From Glandiceps talaboti (Eukaryota; Hemichordata; Enteropneusta; Spengelidae): a stretch of 64,000 nucleotides of DNA. The translations under genes were made by a program, and so were the position numbers. The notes under the pieces are model-generated. The model searched no databases. It saw only the letters and a program-made list of their open reading frames with translations, and was not told the DNA's origin. The stretch lies in assembly GCF_964340395.1 (NCBI RefSeq), contig NC_135549.1, positions 31,384,332 to 31,448,331 of the forward strand. Direction: 5' to 3'. Every line of letters starts with the position of its first letter. The stretch's first letter is position 1. Positions 13,126 through 46,217 of this stretch are shown one piece after another.

Positions 13126-13898
13126 TCCCCCTGCTGTAAATTCTTGCCCCAGCATTGGCTGATAATTTGAAATACTTTTCACTTTCATCTAGCTGAAACT
13201 CTTGTTCAGCAGGCCAACAGTTAGAAAACAGGGGTTAATGTGACCACAACCTTAAAATAGATCTAAACTTCCCAAGCCGATGTCCTTAGAGGCTTGACTT
13301 GTTTGACCTGTTACCAAATTTCCCACTGTCAAATTGATGAATGAGACAGCGACATCACCCGCTGTGCAATGTACTAGTAGTATGCATGTCTGTAAACGTC
13401 GGTAATGAATTTGAGAACTTGTCATTGTTAATTCTATTGCAGCATAGGGCTGTCATAAACCACGATATAAATAGGGAATACAGCTCGGTGCTGATGTGCC
13501 TCACTCCTGTACTAATATTGTCTCAGTCCACAAATGGTAGTGTGACAGGCAGGGGCCGTCAATCAGGCCGATAGAAGAACCATGGAAGTATAGGCCATAG
13601 CCTGGCCGTCTATCACCTTAGCTGCTCTCGCTGGGTTGTATTCTTCTGCAACTTCCTAGTCCAAGGAATTGTAGGATAACTTCACTTCAGCTGCCATTAA
13701 AAAGTGTTGCCGTGTGAAAAAAAAATTTGTCATGTCAAGAAATTGTTTTGTATGCAAAATAATTAAGTACACCCTCACAGAAAAAGATTGTGAGTGAAAA
13801 CTTAATTGCGCCCTCAGAGTCAGAGAGTTCCACATATTGAAATTAAACATTACTGATACCATCAAATTTAGTTTTGCTAACTAAATGTTTCATATTAA
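13126..13898. other. 5' flank, no recognised feature
   Basis: Non-repetitive sequence. Ends such as attgcag at about 13435-13441 could be splice acceptors, but no coding frame supports them. Confidence 0.4.
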
Positions 13899-14085
13899 AT
13901 AATAAAAGTTTACTCATGGAAAATAAAAGTTTCCTTCAAGAATTAAAAGTTTGTTCTTGGAAAATGAAAGTTTTGTTCAAAGTATGAAATTTTCACTCTT
14001 GAAAAATAAAAGTTTCCTTTCAAGAATGAAAAGATTTGTTCAAAATATTAAAAGTTTGCTCTTGAAATACAAATAGTTCGTTCAC
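13899..14085 (+). repeat. Degenerate short tandem repeat (AATAAAAGTTT-type)
   Basis: About eight imperfect units of 20-25 bp built on aataaaagttt followed by a ctcttgga or ccttcaag variant. It lies 260 bp upstream of the first coding exon. Confidence 0.7.
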
Positions 14086-14345
14086 AGTATTAATATACAT
14101 GTATAGTTTGTTTTTTGGGGAAAAGTTTTGCCAAAGCAATAGAGTTTGTGGTGTCATTTGTGGGCCACTACTATTTTGTCCATAACAGGCGATGAATGTC
14201 AAATGCAAAAGATTGAGTCGGTTTTTGACATTGTTATTGTAAACGAATAATAACTTTTGTGTATGTATGTTTGAACACAACAGTTTAAGTGATTTTATTT
14301 TTTATTGACTGACCTCAGTTTTATGAATATGTGTTTTATAGGACA

Positions 14346-33189
<18,844 letters not shown>

Positions 33190-33269
33190 GCAATCACCGA
33201 TAACCGATCAACTGTCCAACAATATCTGAACAATCGATAATGCCTGGAAAACAGCTGACTGCTTACAAA

Positions 33270-33270
33270 A

Positions 33271-33327
<57 letters not shown>

Positions 33328-33352
33328 ACACACACACTCACACACACACACA
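33270..33352. repeat. (CA)n microsatellite in the 3' untranslated region
   Basis: About 40 CA units with two CT variants, starting 80 bp after the stop codon. Confidence 0.95.
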
Positions 33353-33883
33353 TATATAGTGCTCGATGCAGTATTAATATATATGCATCATATTATATAG
33401 ACCATACAGAATCCTCTCGACGTTTAATTAACTGTTTCTTTCTGTTCAGCAATACTTTGTATGGATAGTATACCTTGTATGCCCGTGAAATACGATTTTA
33501 AAGTAGCTCCGTCATTGATAAACGTTTCACTGTTCGAAAACAGAAATTATAATCTCTCCTACTAACAAATTTCACAGTATATCTTGAAACAAGCATCCTC
33601 TGTGCATATAAGTACCTAATTAAATGATGAAGATGTGACAATCATGGAATCATAATATGTTAGATTTCCTAGTAGTACACTTTTAGTAGTGTAAGGATGT
33701 AGCTCTTGGAAGGGTTACTCGTCAGCTGTTTGTACCTTTGTTGGATCATGAACATTTTATCGGCCGCAAATTTTTATCTTATTTCGGTCCTAGCAGCGTT
33801 GACATATATTTTTTTTAAATTATAATTCGCACTAATTATACATATTTTTTTACTAATCGTTTGATGTGTAAATTGTTTGCTGA

Positions 33884-33889
33884 AATAAA
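33884..33889 (+). terminator. Candidate polyadenylation signal of the MIEAP-like gene
   Basis: An AATAAA hexamer lies about 695 nt after the TAG, followed by T/G-rich sequence (ggtttctttgcg, ccccactgtgtt). It is a plausible canonical signal; alternatives were not ruled out. Confidence 0.4.
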
Positions 33890-34015
33890 AGAGATACGGT
33901 TTCTTTGCGTTACATTTGTCCCCACTGTGTTCATAATTACCTCCTATAGCACAGACTTTTCTTCAGTACAGAATCAATATGTTAACGTTACAATCTCAGA
34001 CAACAGTCTGAATAT

Positions 34016-34110
34016 AAGGGAACGAGCAGAATGTACGGCAGGAGGCTTAGGCAAAAATCATTGCAGATTACGCATACAAATTTTGAACAAATATTTTGTC
34101 CTCAGCCCCC
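34016..34110 (+). repeat. End fragment of the G/C-homopolymer repeat family
   Basis: taagggaacgagcagaatgt, acggcaggaggct and later cagcccccctctcag mirror 8104-8215. Confidence 0.45.
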
Positions 34111-34604
34111 CTCTCAGTTATATCTTAAATGTAATAACTCATTCAATTCAAGAGTTTTACTACATGTATTCGAAATGGGGACTATCCAACCACAATGTAC
34201 AATAATCTGTGTATCTCAGACACCTCAAAGCGATAGCATATGCCATAAACCTATTATTTCTTTAGCATGGGTAATCAATTTAATAGTAGGGAGCGAAATC
34301 TGATAAGGTCACTAGAAAGAATTGTTGTCAGCATTCATAGGTCAGAGGTAATTAAAACTTAAATGCGTGCTGCTCATCGGAAAGTTACTGGTTGTTTTTA
34401 GATTAATGTGGTTGACTACTAACATGCCAACGTACACATTCACTGGGGACGTAAAGTGAAACTATCCATGGTGACTGTCGGTATGTCCACCCATCCATCC
34501 TCCTATCTTTAACAGGGCTAGATAACACTAACTACATATTAATTACATGACACATAGACGTCTGGAATTCAACAAATTTAGTGTATAGCATACAATGCAA
34601 TAAG

Positions 34605-35088
34605 TTTGGACATGTCATACACATTGTCAGTAAATAGTCCGGCGTGCCACCACTTTAGTTATTTGCTAAATTGTATACCCATTCGAAATGCATTTACACA
34701 GAGTATTGACTTTGGCATGAAAAATAATATAATTGATCTAGCACTTTTCACTAAAACTTGGTTATCACAGGATGAGACTGACCATTCACGGTGGGAGTGG
34801 TCACACCACCCGGCTACCGGTGGTGTTGCAGACTTGAGTACTACATAAACTTATAAAGTTCACCAAGGTATAACAGCCGCCTACATTCAAGTCATTTGAG
34901 TATATTGACACTAACCTAAGTTACCAAACACAACATTGGAAGATACTTGTTGTACAGGCCACCTCCTTCTAAGAAGAATGGGTTAACATCGGCTGTATTC
35001 GTTGATGAATTCTCAAATTTTATTTCTAATAGCTAACTTCTAGATTATTGATCACTGGTGACTTTAACATACAGGTAGGTAATCAGTT
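34605..35088 (+). pseudogene. Decayed LINE endonuclease fragment (CR1-like)
   Basis: In two frames it reads LLNCIPIRNAF, NNIIDLALFTKTWLSQD, VVTPPGYR, then YRPPPSKKNGLTSAVFVDEF and finally an altered version of the conserved GDFNI block (about 35050-35070). These are the APE-type endonuclease segments of CR1-group LINEs, in order. Stops and frameshifts show it is dead. A G-rich TIR element (35090) interrupts it. Confidence 0.75.
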
Positions 35089-35089
35089 A

Positions 35090-36025
<936 letters not shown>

Positions 36026-36179
36026 AACCTTGTTGCTAAACCCCTCGGGCTATTCTGCTAACTTTTGAGGTGACCGAAGGTTGCTAGTGAGGGCGATAGC
36101 CTGGGCATTTGCCCTGGATTGCAGAATGTTCAAAATAAAGCCTGGGGTCTATCACCTAGACTTAAGTATAATCAGAATT

Positions 36180-37627
36180 AGGGAGCGATCATTTTTTATG
36201 GCTGTGGGTGGGCCAGCAAATAAGGGGGGACGGTTACCTCAATTTGCGACTCAAAGAAGGGGGGATATCGTAGATAGTGCCCGCCGCGTGGAGCATGCAC
36301 ATAGATTATAGAACGTGCATGCATAGTATAGTCATTGCTCCGCAATACATCCTTGGGTAAACCACCAAAACCACATAGAATTATCGCATAGTATATAGGA
36401 CACGCATGCGTGCTAGTCATTGAGCCGCTACGCTGGCTATTAAAAAAATGTATGTGCATAAAATAAATTATAAACAAGTAGCTATAAATATACATTCAAA
36501 TATAACATGAACTCTGTCTCTTGATACATCCCATACATATGACGGAGTCAAAACAATGCACTATGGCCACCTTTAAGCAACAGTTATTTGTAGAATAATT
36601 CGTAGAATTATAGAAATGACTTCTCAATATTGCACACCACTGATGAGTTGCATTGTGTCATCTTGTGGTACAAAAACTTGCATGTGTAGCTGTACATGTA
36701 ACACATAAGAAATGAAATACCTTAAAATTGACTGGCTCTAAAACCTGTTCCTCCCTTGACCTGAACATGTTGAATTGTGCACAAACATAACCAATTTAGG
36801 ACACTTTGAAATAATATGTGGCAAACACTGTGACTGAAAGTGTCTGACCCAGCCTGTGTCTAGATATTGGATATCCAATGTCCATGTATATAAAGATAGT
36901 CTATAGTTCCTGTACATTTTAGTACGTATAAGGTATGATTACTACAATCATCTCCATTAGAAGTCCCACATTGATTTAGAGTTGAGATCAATAAATAGTA
37001 CAATGTAGAATAAAAACTACATTCTTTTATAGTATGGGGGTGAGGGGGGGGGGGTGAGAGAGGAGGTCTTCTACATTTGTGAATTGTACTTTTATAATGA
37101 AATCTAGTACCCCAATACACACATTTCTAAAAATTTCATATTGAAAAATGAAAAAAAAAAATTATTGTGCATGGCACTAAAATACATATACCGGTATATG
37201 ATGCGAACACATCTTTATACGATGGAAACAATTCATTATATGATGTAAGTACATCCATATGTGTGACAGTTATTGACATGGGTTTACAAGTATATTAACT
37301 CTATTTCTAATATTGTACTTGATAATTAGCTGAATTAACCTATGGTAATAGTTCAATCAATCACCATGAATATGTTGTATGTCCATGCTTAATAATGTGC
37401 AGTTTACTGTTCAAACAATGCCAGAAGATAATCATAGAAAACATGCATTGACATTAACATTTTACTAGGTTGTTGAACAGGCAATCATCAGGTCGGGGTG
37501 TTTTTTATTTTATTTGTCAGAGGGGCTTGGGGGGTTGGATTGTTTTGTGGATGAATTATTTTTAAGTATAACACGACAAGAAGTCACCGGCCCACCCCCA
37601 GCCGTAAAAACTGATCGCTCCCTACTA
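36180..37627. mobile_element. G/C-homopolymer TIR element, copy G3
   Basis: The left end gggagcgatcattttttatg then gctgtgggtgggcc pairs with the inverse of the right end (ggcccacccccagccgtaaa then aactgatcgctccc), giving terminal inverted repeats of about 34 bp flanked by TA on both sides. The right 790 bp is shared with 486-2390. A TA target duplication would suit a Tc1/mariner-like non-autonomous element; this is inference. Confidence 0.75.
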
Positions 37628-38797
37628 CGATGCATGTAGATTTAACAGTTTCATTGGCTTTAGAAATGAATGTGATGTTTTGATCCATCTACTATTACGG
37701 CAAGCAGTTCAAGCCAAAATTATTATTCTTATTTTAGCTGTAGTATTTTGTATTTTTCGCAGTTACAAACTAATTTTAACCGTTTATGTGTAGTTTGTTG
37801 ATGGAATCCCCACTTTTATTCCATGTTAACCATTTTTTTTTAATTCAAACAAGTTTTCATTTATTTGAGATTACTGTTGTTTACAGGCTTTATTTCATCA
37901 AACCGGATTTTTTAAAAGGATAATTGAAAGTCAAAATATATCCTTCTTACAAGTTTTTTTTGTTTTGTTGGCTTTTTTGTTGTTGTATTTTTTAAAAACG
38001 TTTTTGGAATTTTTTTAAAAATACAATGTAATTAATTTCGGATCAAGGTCCGGAAAAAGTTTTGTTTCTTCGGACTACTCTATTGGAGTAACTCAAATGA
38101 CTGACTTTCGGTAGGCCTAAAATGTTGGTCACTGTACTTTGCACTTGCATGGACATTTGATATGAATACATACAAATACATACATTGGCACTCCTACTGG
38201 CAGTGATACAGTACAAACAAGTCTTCGTAGAAGACATTCCGCTCTCAAACACATTATTTGTATCATGTATGTATGTGACGTGACTGAATGGCGACACGAT
38301 TTTAGAAAACATTTGTGGCAACAAATAAATACTACAAAGTGTATGTGATCATGCAGGAAATTGCTGGATTTCAATAAACTCTACCTGAAGAACCAAGTCT
38401 AGGTCAAAGGCAATATCTCAGAAGAAAGTAAAAACCTGGCAATATGAGGGTAGACACTTGACTGTAGTCTGTATATATTCACGTTTTTGAGGTAGTGCTA
38501 AATCATGATTGTTCACTACAAATAATGGCTGCCATTGAATAAAAAGTTATATGAGCACTAAAGATAATGCATGTGTATGATTGTCTGGTTCTATATTATC
38601 TATAGATATAAATTATGACATAAAGGATATTAGCCACACATGATTGCTACAGTATCTGCAATATACAAATATGGCTTCATTTCAGTGGTGTATAAACCCT
38701 GTTGGTCAAGGTACAGGGCAAAGGTCACTGTCTTACAAGAAACGTGTATGTGATAACATGGGGCAAGACACTTGTATGGCGTCTCTATGTATTACAG
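37628..38797. other. Intergenic, no recognised feature
   Basis: AT-rich with poly-T stretches (about 37820-38030). No exon, RNA or mobile-element protein recognised. Confidence 0.5.
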
Positions 38798-38848
38798 TTT
38801 TTAGCACAACTGAACTGAGGTTCAGTAGTGCTGTGGGGATCGCCTGGC

Positions 38849-38882
<34 letters not shown>

Positions 38883-38886
38883 GTGT

Positions 38887-38925
<39 letters not shown>

Positions 38926-40331
38926 CAACTTAAAGTCAAAAACCACTGAACCGATTGCCATGATATTTGGTAGGTCCATTACCTTAGGTGTCTAGTTGGG
39001 AAATTGTTCAAATCAAAATGATCACATCACAGGTGTGTGATTTGAGTAAAAAAAAATAGGATTTTTGGTCAAAAAACTTAAACTCAGAAACTACGTACTG
39101 GGCAGATTGGTGCGAAATTTTGCAGAAACGGTCTAAAGGGGGTGTAAAATAAGATTTGTTCATGACATGATGATTCCATCAGTAATATGCAAATTAGGGC
39201 TAAAAATGTGTCTTTTTGGTCAAAAGTCAATAATTCCAAAACTATGGACAAAGAAATATCAAGCATACAATGATTCCATGAGTAATATGCAAATTAGGTG
39301 TAAAAATGTTCATTTTTGGTCAAAAACTTATATCTCAAAAAATACTTGGTCAATGAGTCTGAAACTTGGTGAGATGTTTCCAAAAGTGTTATTCTGCAGA
39401 TTTTCTTCAAAACATTTTGACAAAATTGGCCCTAGCAACCATGACCACACCCTTAGCAACAACCAAATGACAGTATATTTTGGTCAAATAACATTATCTG
39501 GTAGGCAAGTGAGTAAACATTCAAAAAAATGTATCCAAATACCCTAGCAACCATGACCACGCCCATAGCAACAGCCAAATGGTCGTGTATTTTACAAAGA
39601 TAACAGGGATTAATAGACAATTGAATAAACATTCAAAAAATGTATGCAAATGTGCCTAGCAATAAGACCACGCCATATAGCAACAGCCAAATGATCACAT
39701 GTATTGCGAAGATAACGGGGATTAATAGACAATTGAATGAACATTCAAAAATGTATGTAAATATGCCTAGCAACAAGACCACGCCCATAGCAAGTTTTTG
39801 AAAAATTCACATTTTTACACCTTAATTCCATATCACTCATGGAATCATTGTATGCTTAATATATCTTCGTCTATACATCCCTAGATACATCCCCATCAAA
39901 TTTCAACCCAATCTGCTCAGTAGTTTTGGAATTATAGATTTTTAACCAAAAAGACATATTTTTAGCCCTAATTTGCATATCACTGATGGAATCATCATGT
40001 CATGAACAAATCTTACTTTACACCCCCTAAAGGATCTTCCCACCAAATTTCGCACCAATCTGCCCAGTAGTTTCTGAGTTTAAGTTTTTTGACCAAAAAT
40101 CACATTTTTTGACCCAAATCACACACCTGTGATGCGATCATTTTGATTTGAACAATTTCCCAACTAGACACCCAAGGTAATGGCCCCACCAAATATCATG
40201 GCAATCGGTTCAGCAGTTTTTGACTTTAAGTTGTTTACACACATACACACACACACACACACACAGACAGACAGACAGACACCGGGCGATCCCTATAGCA
40301 CTACTGAACCTCAGTTCAGTTGTGCTAAAAA
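38798..40331. mobile_element. Family A foldback element, complete palindromic copy A5
   Basis: Both ends are the same terminus in inverse orientation: tttttagcacaactgaactg at 38798 and cagttcagttgtgctaaaaa at about 40312-40331. The arms are about 520-530 bp, including the CTGT/GT and CA/CAGA tracts. The roughly 470-bp centre carries three to four units with accacgcccatagcaacagc. No transposase. It shows that the other copies (A1, A4) are half elements or rearranged forms. Confidence 0.85.
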
Positions 40332-42023
40332 AACAAAGTGATCTATGTTACATATGATGTCACTTTTGTGCCAGGTTTGAAGTCTGTATTATGTATGGAT
40401 GGACAGACGGACGAACAGAGGGACAGAGTCCACAGTTTGGGGGACTAATTATGACATCATTCAAACTGATATAAATTCGTTAAACTTTTTTTCCATTTAC
40501 TTGGGTACATGTGCAAGTTATTGTAGCCCCAATATTCAAGTTTGCGCTCTGAAAATATGTTAATGATATGCAAATTAATATGCAAATGAGATTGCGGATC
40601 TATTTTTCAAATTTGTGGTCAACCCCATCATTCAAAGTATTGTTGTGGCTAACTTCCATAGAGGTAATGGTATAAACTAGTAGCATCTCTTGGTGAGAGT
40701 GCCACCAGTGTTTAGAAAGAGAAAATGTGAAGACAAATCCATTATTACTTGGGGATGTCAACCAACTAAACGCGGGAAATGTAGAATTTTTGTCTGCCAT
40801 TCTGTCAAAAAAGAACAAGTCTACATCTGGTATGATAACGCACTTTATTTGCAGTAATGCTTAGAAATACAAACATTCTTGATATATATATATACATTCA
40901 AAATAAAATTAAAAAGCTTTATGAAAAGCACCCGCAAAACTCAACATGGTCAAACTGCATTGAAGTATTCAGCTTAATAGTCACCATATTGTAAAGTTGT
41001 TCCTGTCATCTGATCATCATATTATAAAGTTGTTCCTCTCATTTGTTCACACAGTGTTGAGCCTCAGTAACTTTGAAATGAGAATATTTCCAAATTCACT
41101 GGGGGAGTACTGTTCAAAAAAATAAAGTAAAACCAAAACTTGGCATGATAGATTTACAGACATTGGAATAGGAATACATACATTTCACAGTTAGTAAATG
41201 AAGGTTTCATAACCTGTAGAAAACTCCTTCCATCTATTTAAGACCGGGGTAGGTAGATGGTAGAAGTGTACCACAAGTTATAAACTGTCAATCATATAGT
41301 TACTCATATTCCAACACTCGCAATGCCAAGCCTCAGCAAGTTGGAAATGGACAATTCTTTACCAACTTGTCTGGCAGTGTATTTTACCTTTGAAAGCATG
41401 AAAGACATTTTGTATACAATATAAGTTTTGTTTGTCACCCATTTTGTCCCTATCCAGTCTTGGTTGGCTAAACTATTCTAATACAAAGCTACTGCTACAC
41501 AAAGTAACATGAATATATGAAGTATTGTAAACCCTTATATAATATTTGTTGTAATCTACACCTTGGACTTTTTTCCAATCTTTTTTTTCAAATCCACAAT
41601 TCTGTTCCCATCTCTACTTCCTCAAACTGTTGACAAATATACAATGGATTTGCTATAATGTTCAATGTACACTAGCACGACAGTGCTTTGGTGATAATTA
41701 ATATAACCACACAGTGTCCAAATTATTACTTATTAACGTCAGTACAATGTCATCTCAATGACACAAATACATTTCTAATTTATGCTAATTAGCATGGATA
41801 AAAGTCACAGTGTTGATGGAAATCTAATTGGTTCAGACATAATTTAGTAAACCAATCAGATCTCATCAAATCACGATGACTTTTTCCTAAAAAGCACATG
41901 TCCTATTTGTTTACATTTACTGGGCTGATATTTTAAATCAATCATGATGTAAGTTACACTGCAAGGACAAATCTGATTGGTAGAAATATATTAATAACAA
42001 CCAATCAGATTTCATTAAACAGA

Positions 42024-42480
42024 TTTAGCTTCAGATTGATACATCTATGGAATCTGAATCCCCTCCTGGTGTACAGTCTTAGATTCTGATAAACATCTGA
42101 GAAATTCCTGAAAAGTCTCAACAAATCATGATCCACCAAACAAAGAATTATTCACTACAACATACAAATATAAAATGTGATGTCATTCCCTGGCTTTGAG
42201 ATAATATATGTACCATGGAATGAGAAAATGGCCTTCTCAACTTATTTGAGAGAGGGCCATTTTCTCATTCCATGGTACATATGTATATTTCTTTATTTTG
42301 ACAGAAGATATGACATTGAATTAAACAAACATATTTCTTTATATCAAATATGGTTGTCATAGTAATAATGTTATGAATGATTGAATAATTCTTTGTTTTG
42401 CTGATCATTTGGTCTGGCATCTCAAGAATTTTTTTCGAAGTGTATCCAAATCTGATATTGAAAAGTCAGGATCTGCTTCA
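42024..42480 (+). repeat. Segmental tandem duplication, unit 1
   Basis: Nearly identical (I see only a handful of differences) to 42847-43300, offset 823 bp. It contains a hairpin with about 28-bp arms (42205-42233 and 42255-42284: accatggaatgagaaaatgg and its complement). Confidence 0.95.
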
Positions 42481-42846
42481 GAAGATATGGATCTTTCCAT
42501 CTGAATATACATGCAAATCTGATGCTAACTTCACTATCATAATATGACCAATTTTGTGATATTTTTTCTTACAAGGTAACTTATCTACAGTTTGACAAAG
42601 TACTAACATTTAACTGTTTTGTAATTTCTTTAAAAGACTTGAATCTCTTTAATTACAATGCAACAGGTAGATATTTGAAGTCAGTGATACAAGTTACACT
42701 GCAAGGACAAAATCTGATTGGTAGATATATATTTAAGACAACCAATCCGATTTTATCAACCAGTGATAGGTTATGTCAATAACTCAAAATAAATTGTGTC
42801 AATATTTCTATTTGTCCATGAGCATGAAGTCAGCTCTAGATTCAGA

Positions 42847-43300
42847 TTTAGCTTCAGATTGATACATCTATTGAATCTGAATCCCCTCCTGGTGTACAGT
42901 CTTAGATTCTGATAAACATCTGAGAAATTCCTGAAAAGTCTCAACAAATCATGATCCACCAAACAAAGAATTATTCACTACAACATACAAATATAAAATG
43001 TGATGTCATTCCCTGGCTTTGAGATAATATATGTACCATGGAATGAGAAAATGGCCTTCTCGACTTATTTGAGAGAGGGCCATTTTCTCATTCCATGGTA
43101 CATATGTATATTTCTTTATTTTGACAGAAGATATGACATTGAATTAAACAAACATATTTCTTTATCAAATATGGTTGTCATAGTAATAATGTTATGAATG
43201 ATTGAATAATTCTTTGTTTTGCTGATCATTTGGTCTGGCATCTCAAGAATTTTTTCGAAGTGTATCCAAATCTGATATTGAAAAGTTAGGATCTGATTCA
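42847..43300 (+). repeat. Segmental tandem duplication, unit 2
   Basis: Second copy of 42024-42480, with the same hairpin at about 43028-43107. Differences include one substitution in the hairpin loop (ttctcgact against ttctcaact) and a TA deletion after tttcttta. Confidence 0.95.
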
Positions 43301-45532
43301 AAGTGAATGAATGTGTCAATCTGAATATGTATCTGATTCTTATAATCTGGTTAGTATTACTGTGGCTCAATGATAACTTATTGACAAATTGATAAATATG
43401 TAATGATTAACCCTTTTACGGTGTGACACTGTTTTCACAAGAACTCAAATGTATTTTTTTTCAAGTTCTTTTTCACTTAATAGTAGCCAATCAAACAATT
43501 ACACTGTCTGAGCCATCTCATTGGTTGAACTTATTTTCAACAACCAATCAGATTCTGTAAACAGTATATACGTAATACTATTGTCATGTAACATCAAGTC
43601 ATCTTACAAAACTTAAAGTATTTGTTCTGTGATGTGATTAACAGTTTCATTAGGTCATAAATGTTAAAATATATCATTCCTCTGATTGGCTAGAACACAA
43701 TTCATGAACCAATCAGGTTTCCAAAACCTATCGAGTGACAATTTGACATGTACATTGTAGCAAGTGATAAACCAATAGAAATTGTCATCATGATGGGATC
43801 AATGTGAAATACACAATATGTTCTAAATTGATGGGAACAGAATTCTGAGGAATAAAATTTGAATCATATACATAAATGTGAAAAGTTGATACATGTTCAC
43901 TGAACAAACATATAACCTTTCATATTACTGGTCAAAATGGAATCATTCATTTCCTAAAAATCATATCATAACTGACCTCGTTCAATGTTTATTTTAAAAA
44001 ATTACAAATCAGTTCATACACCAATTGTTATGTTAACTTTGTCTCATAATCAGCTCCTGGTTATTATACATTAACATCAAAGTTTTGTGTTTTTTGTGTT
44101 TTTTATTTTTATTTTTTTTTTTAGCAAAAGTGGTGTTGTGCTTGTGGTGACACACAGTTCTAGCTTTGGAATATTTGTAGTTTTTTGTTTGTTTTCTACA
44201 TATTGCTTCCTGCATTTAGCAAATTGTCAGTTTAATGTCTTCTAGTGGGATCAATAATTAAAGGGTTTCTGGTCCTGATATTCAATCTAAGTTATGACTT
44301 CCTTACAATCATATTATGGGATATGTTCTTGAATAAATCTATCACTTTGTAAGATATAAAAGTTTAATATCATAAAAATATGTTACAGGTAACCTAGAGT
44401 CTGTTGAACTTTATTTCTAATATAAACCATGAAACTTATATCTGAAGATCTTAACCTTTTTTCCCCCACAATTGTTGCACACAAGGTACATTAGTTTACG
44501 TTGAATTGGAGAAAAGAGTATTTTGGTATTGAGACTGGATAGTAATGACATCTCAGTTTGTACAAGTATCATCCCTGTACTAAACTGGGAGTGACATACA
44601 TTTACTATGCTATAAAATGAACACAATTGATAAATTCTGTCTATTACTGATTATTGTTAGATGAACAAATCCTACTTGACACAGTACAATAGTGATATAC
44701 AAAGAAATAGATATGAACTCATCTCAATTTAATTATTCATGTACACTGACAAACAATCTTTGTAGGTATATAGCCCAAAACCTAATATTCAGTTCTAAAC
44801 ATGTAGTTTGTTTTTCCATGAATATGTATATTATTGTAACACAATTGGTATGTAGTGACATGCATACAATCCAGTTAATATTTCATCAACTGGAGGAGTT
44901 TTCAAATTTTTCCATTTCTATATATGTAGACATCACTGTTAACACTGCATCTGTAGCAGGGACAGGATTCACACACAAAACTGCCATCACTACAGCTTTA
45001 TAAGTACCAACTACTAGATTATAGGAGTAGGTAACCAAAGTGAAAATCTGCACAAACTGTTAGGCATTGCAATAACATGTGAATAAAAACACCAAAATAC
45101 TAAAATTCTCATGGAACACCAAAAAATCACACTCTCAATGGTCTTAACATAATTTTGATATATACATAATCTTGTCTCGTTTTTCCAATCTATTCATATT
45201 ATACTTTCTTTATATGCCTTTGTCAATTCAAATAGAAAATATAGATTGTGAACATTCTGCTGAGCCAATGTTGTGAATTTTTTCTTTGGCTGACTATAAA
45301 CAGGAAAACATTTGCAATAACACACTTGAACACAAAGAATATAATTTATAAAACTGTGTGTCCACTAATAATGTGAAAAAAACTTGAATTTTTAAGAATT
45401 GACTATTAAAGGCTTTGAGACATTTGGTCAATATTCAGAAGTCAAGTCAAGTCCTTACAACGTTATCATCATTTTTAGTATCAGTCCTGGTTCAGTAGAA
45501 GTTATTTGATAAGTAATTAACATTGTGACTGG

Positions 45533-45632
45533 AATCCCCTTAACAACAGTGGAATCCCCTAATAACAACAGTGGAATCCCCTTAACAACAGTGGAATCCC
45601 CTTAACAACAGTGGAATCCCCTTAACAACAGT
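45533..45632 (+). repeat. 20-bp tandem repeat, about five copies
   Basis: Unit gtggaatccccttaacaaca; one copy is expanded by three bases. Confidence 0.95.
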
Positions 45633-46211
45633 CAAATCATGACTGAATAGTCACATCTACTGACTACCCTACATAAAATAGCATTCTAGCAGCACTTAGG
45701 ATTTAACATATCTGTGGTTTATACCAACAAATTTAAACTATGTAAATACACATTCACAACTCTTCAGATTACTATCAGTATTTCCTCTGTTGCACCTTCA
45801 ACTAAACCAACTAAATCTACTCAAATTGTACAAAAGAATTATAACTAAGCATGGGATATTATGATTTCCAATAATTGAAACCAATCTACTTAAAAAAGAA
45901 GTGATTTTGTTTCTGTACAACAGATGGGATCTGTACAACGAGGCGTTTTAGCTTCAACACTTTTATATATCCTGTACAAACTTTTCACTCCATACTCACT
46001 GCTAAGTTATATGACTGGAAATCAAACAGTCTTATTGGGATAGAAAAGTTGGTATTCTGATGTGGGATATACTTATATAATATGTTGTTGTGTGTCAACA
46101 CTCTAGCCAGGCACAGTATTCTTATAATATGCAGAGTAGAGTTCTAAAATACAGAATTAACCTCATAGGTACACATCAGATGACTAGGTGACTGCAGGAA
46201 AAATATCGGGT

Positions 46212-46217
46212 TTTATT
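46212..46217 (-). terminator. Nearest canonical polyadenylation hexamer after the TBK1-like stop
   Basis: AATAAA on the minus strand (tttatt on plus), about 975 nt after the stop. No other exact hexamer was seen between it and the stop. Confidence 0.35.

Larger units (their letters stand above)
41825..43720. repeat. Cluster of CCAAT/ATTGG short inverted repeats
   Basis: Five pairs, each about 40 bp long, in which (tg)attggt is followed 18-22 nt later by accaatca: about 41825-41864, 41972-42013, 42714-42752, 43517-43557 and 43680-43720. The flanking sequence differs between most of them, so they are not all one duplication. Confidence 0.7.

Noticed and set aside
33861-34303. Two overlapping plus-strand frames of 90-114 residues
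   Set aside because: They overlap the 3' end of the MIEAP-like transcript and a G/C-homopolymer repeat fragment; no domain is visible.
45533-45632. CRISPR-like reading of the 20-bp repeat
   Set aside because: Head-to-tail repeat with no spacers in an animal genome; a plain tandem repeat.
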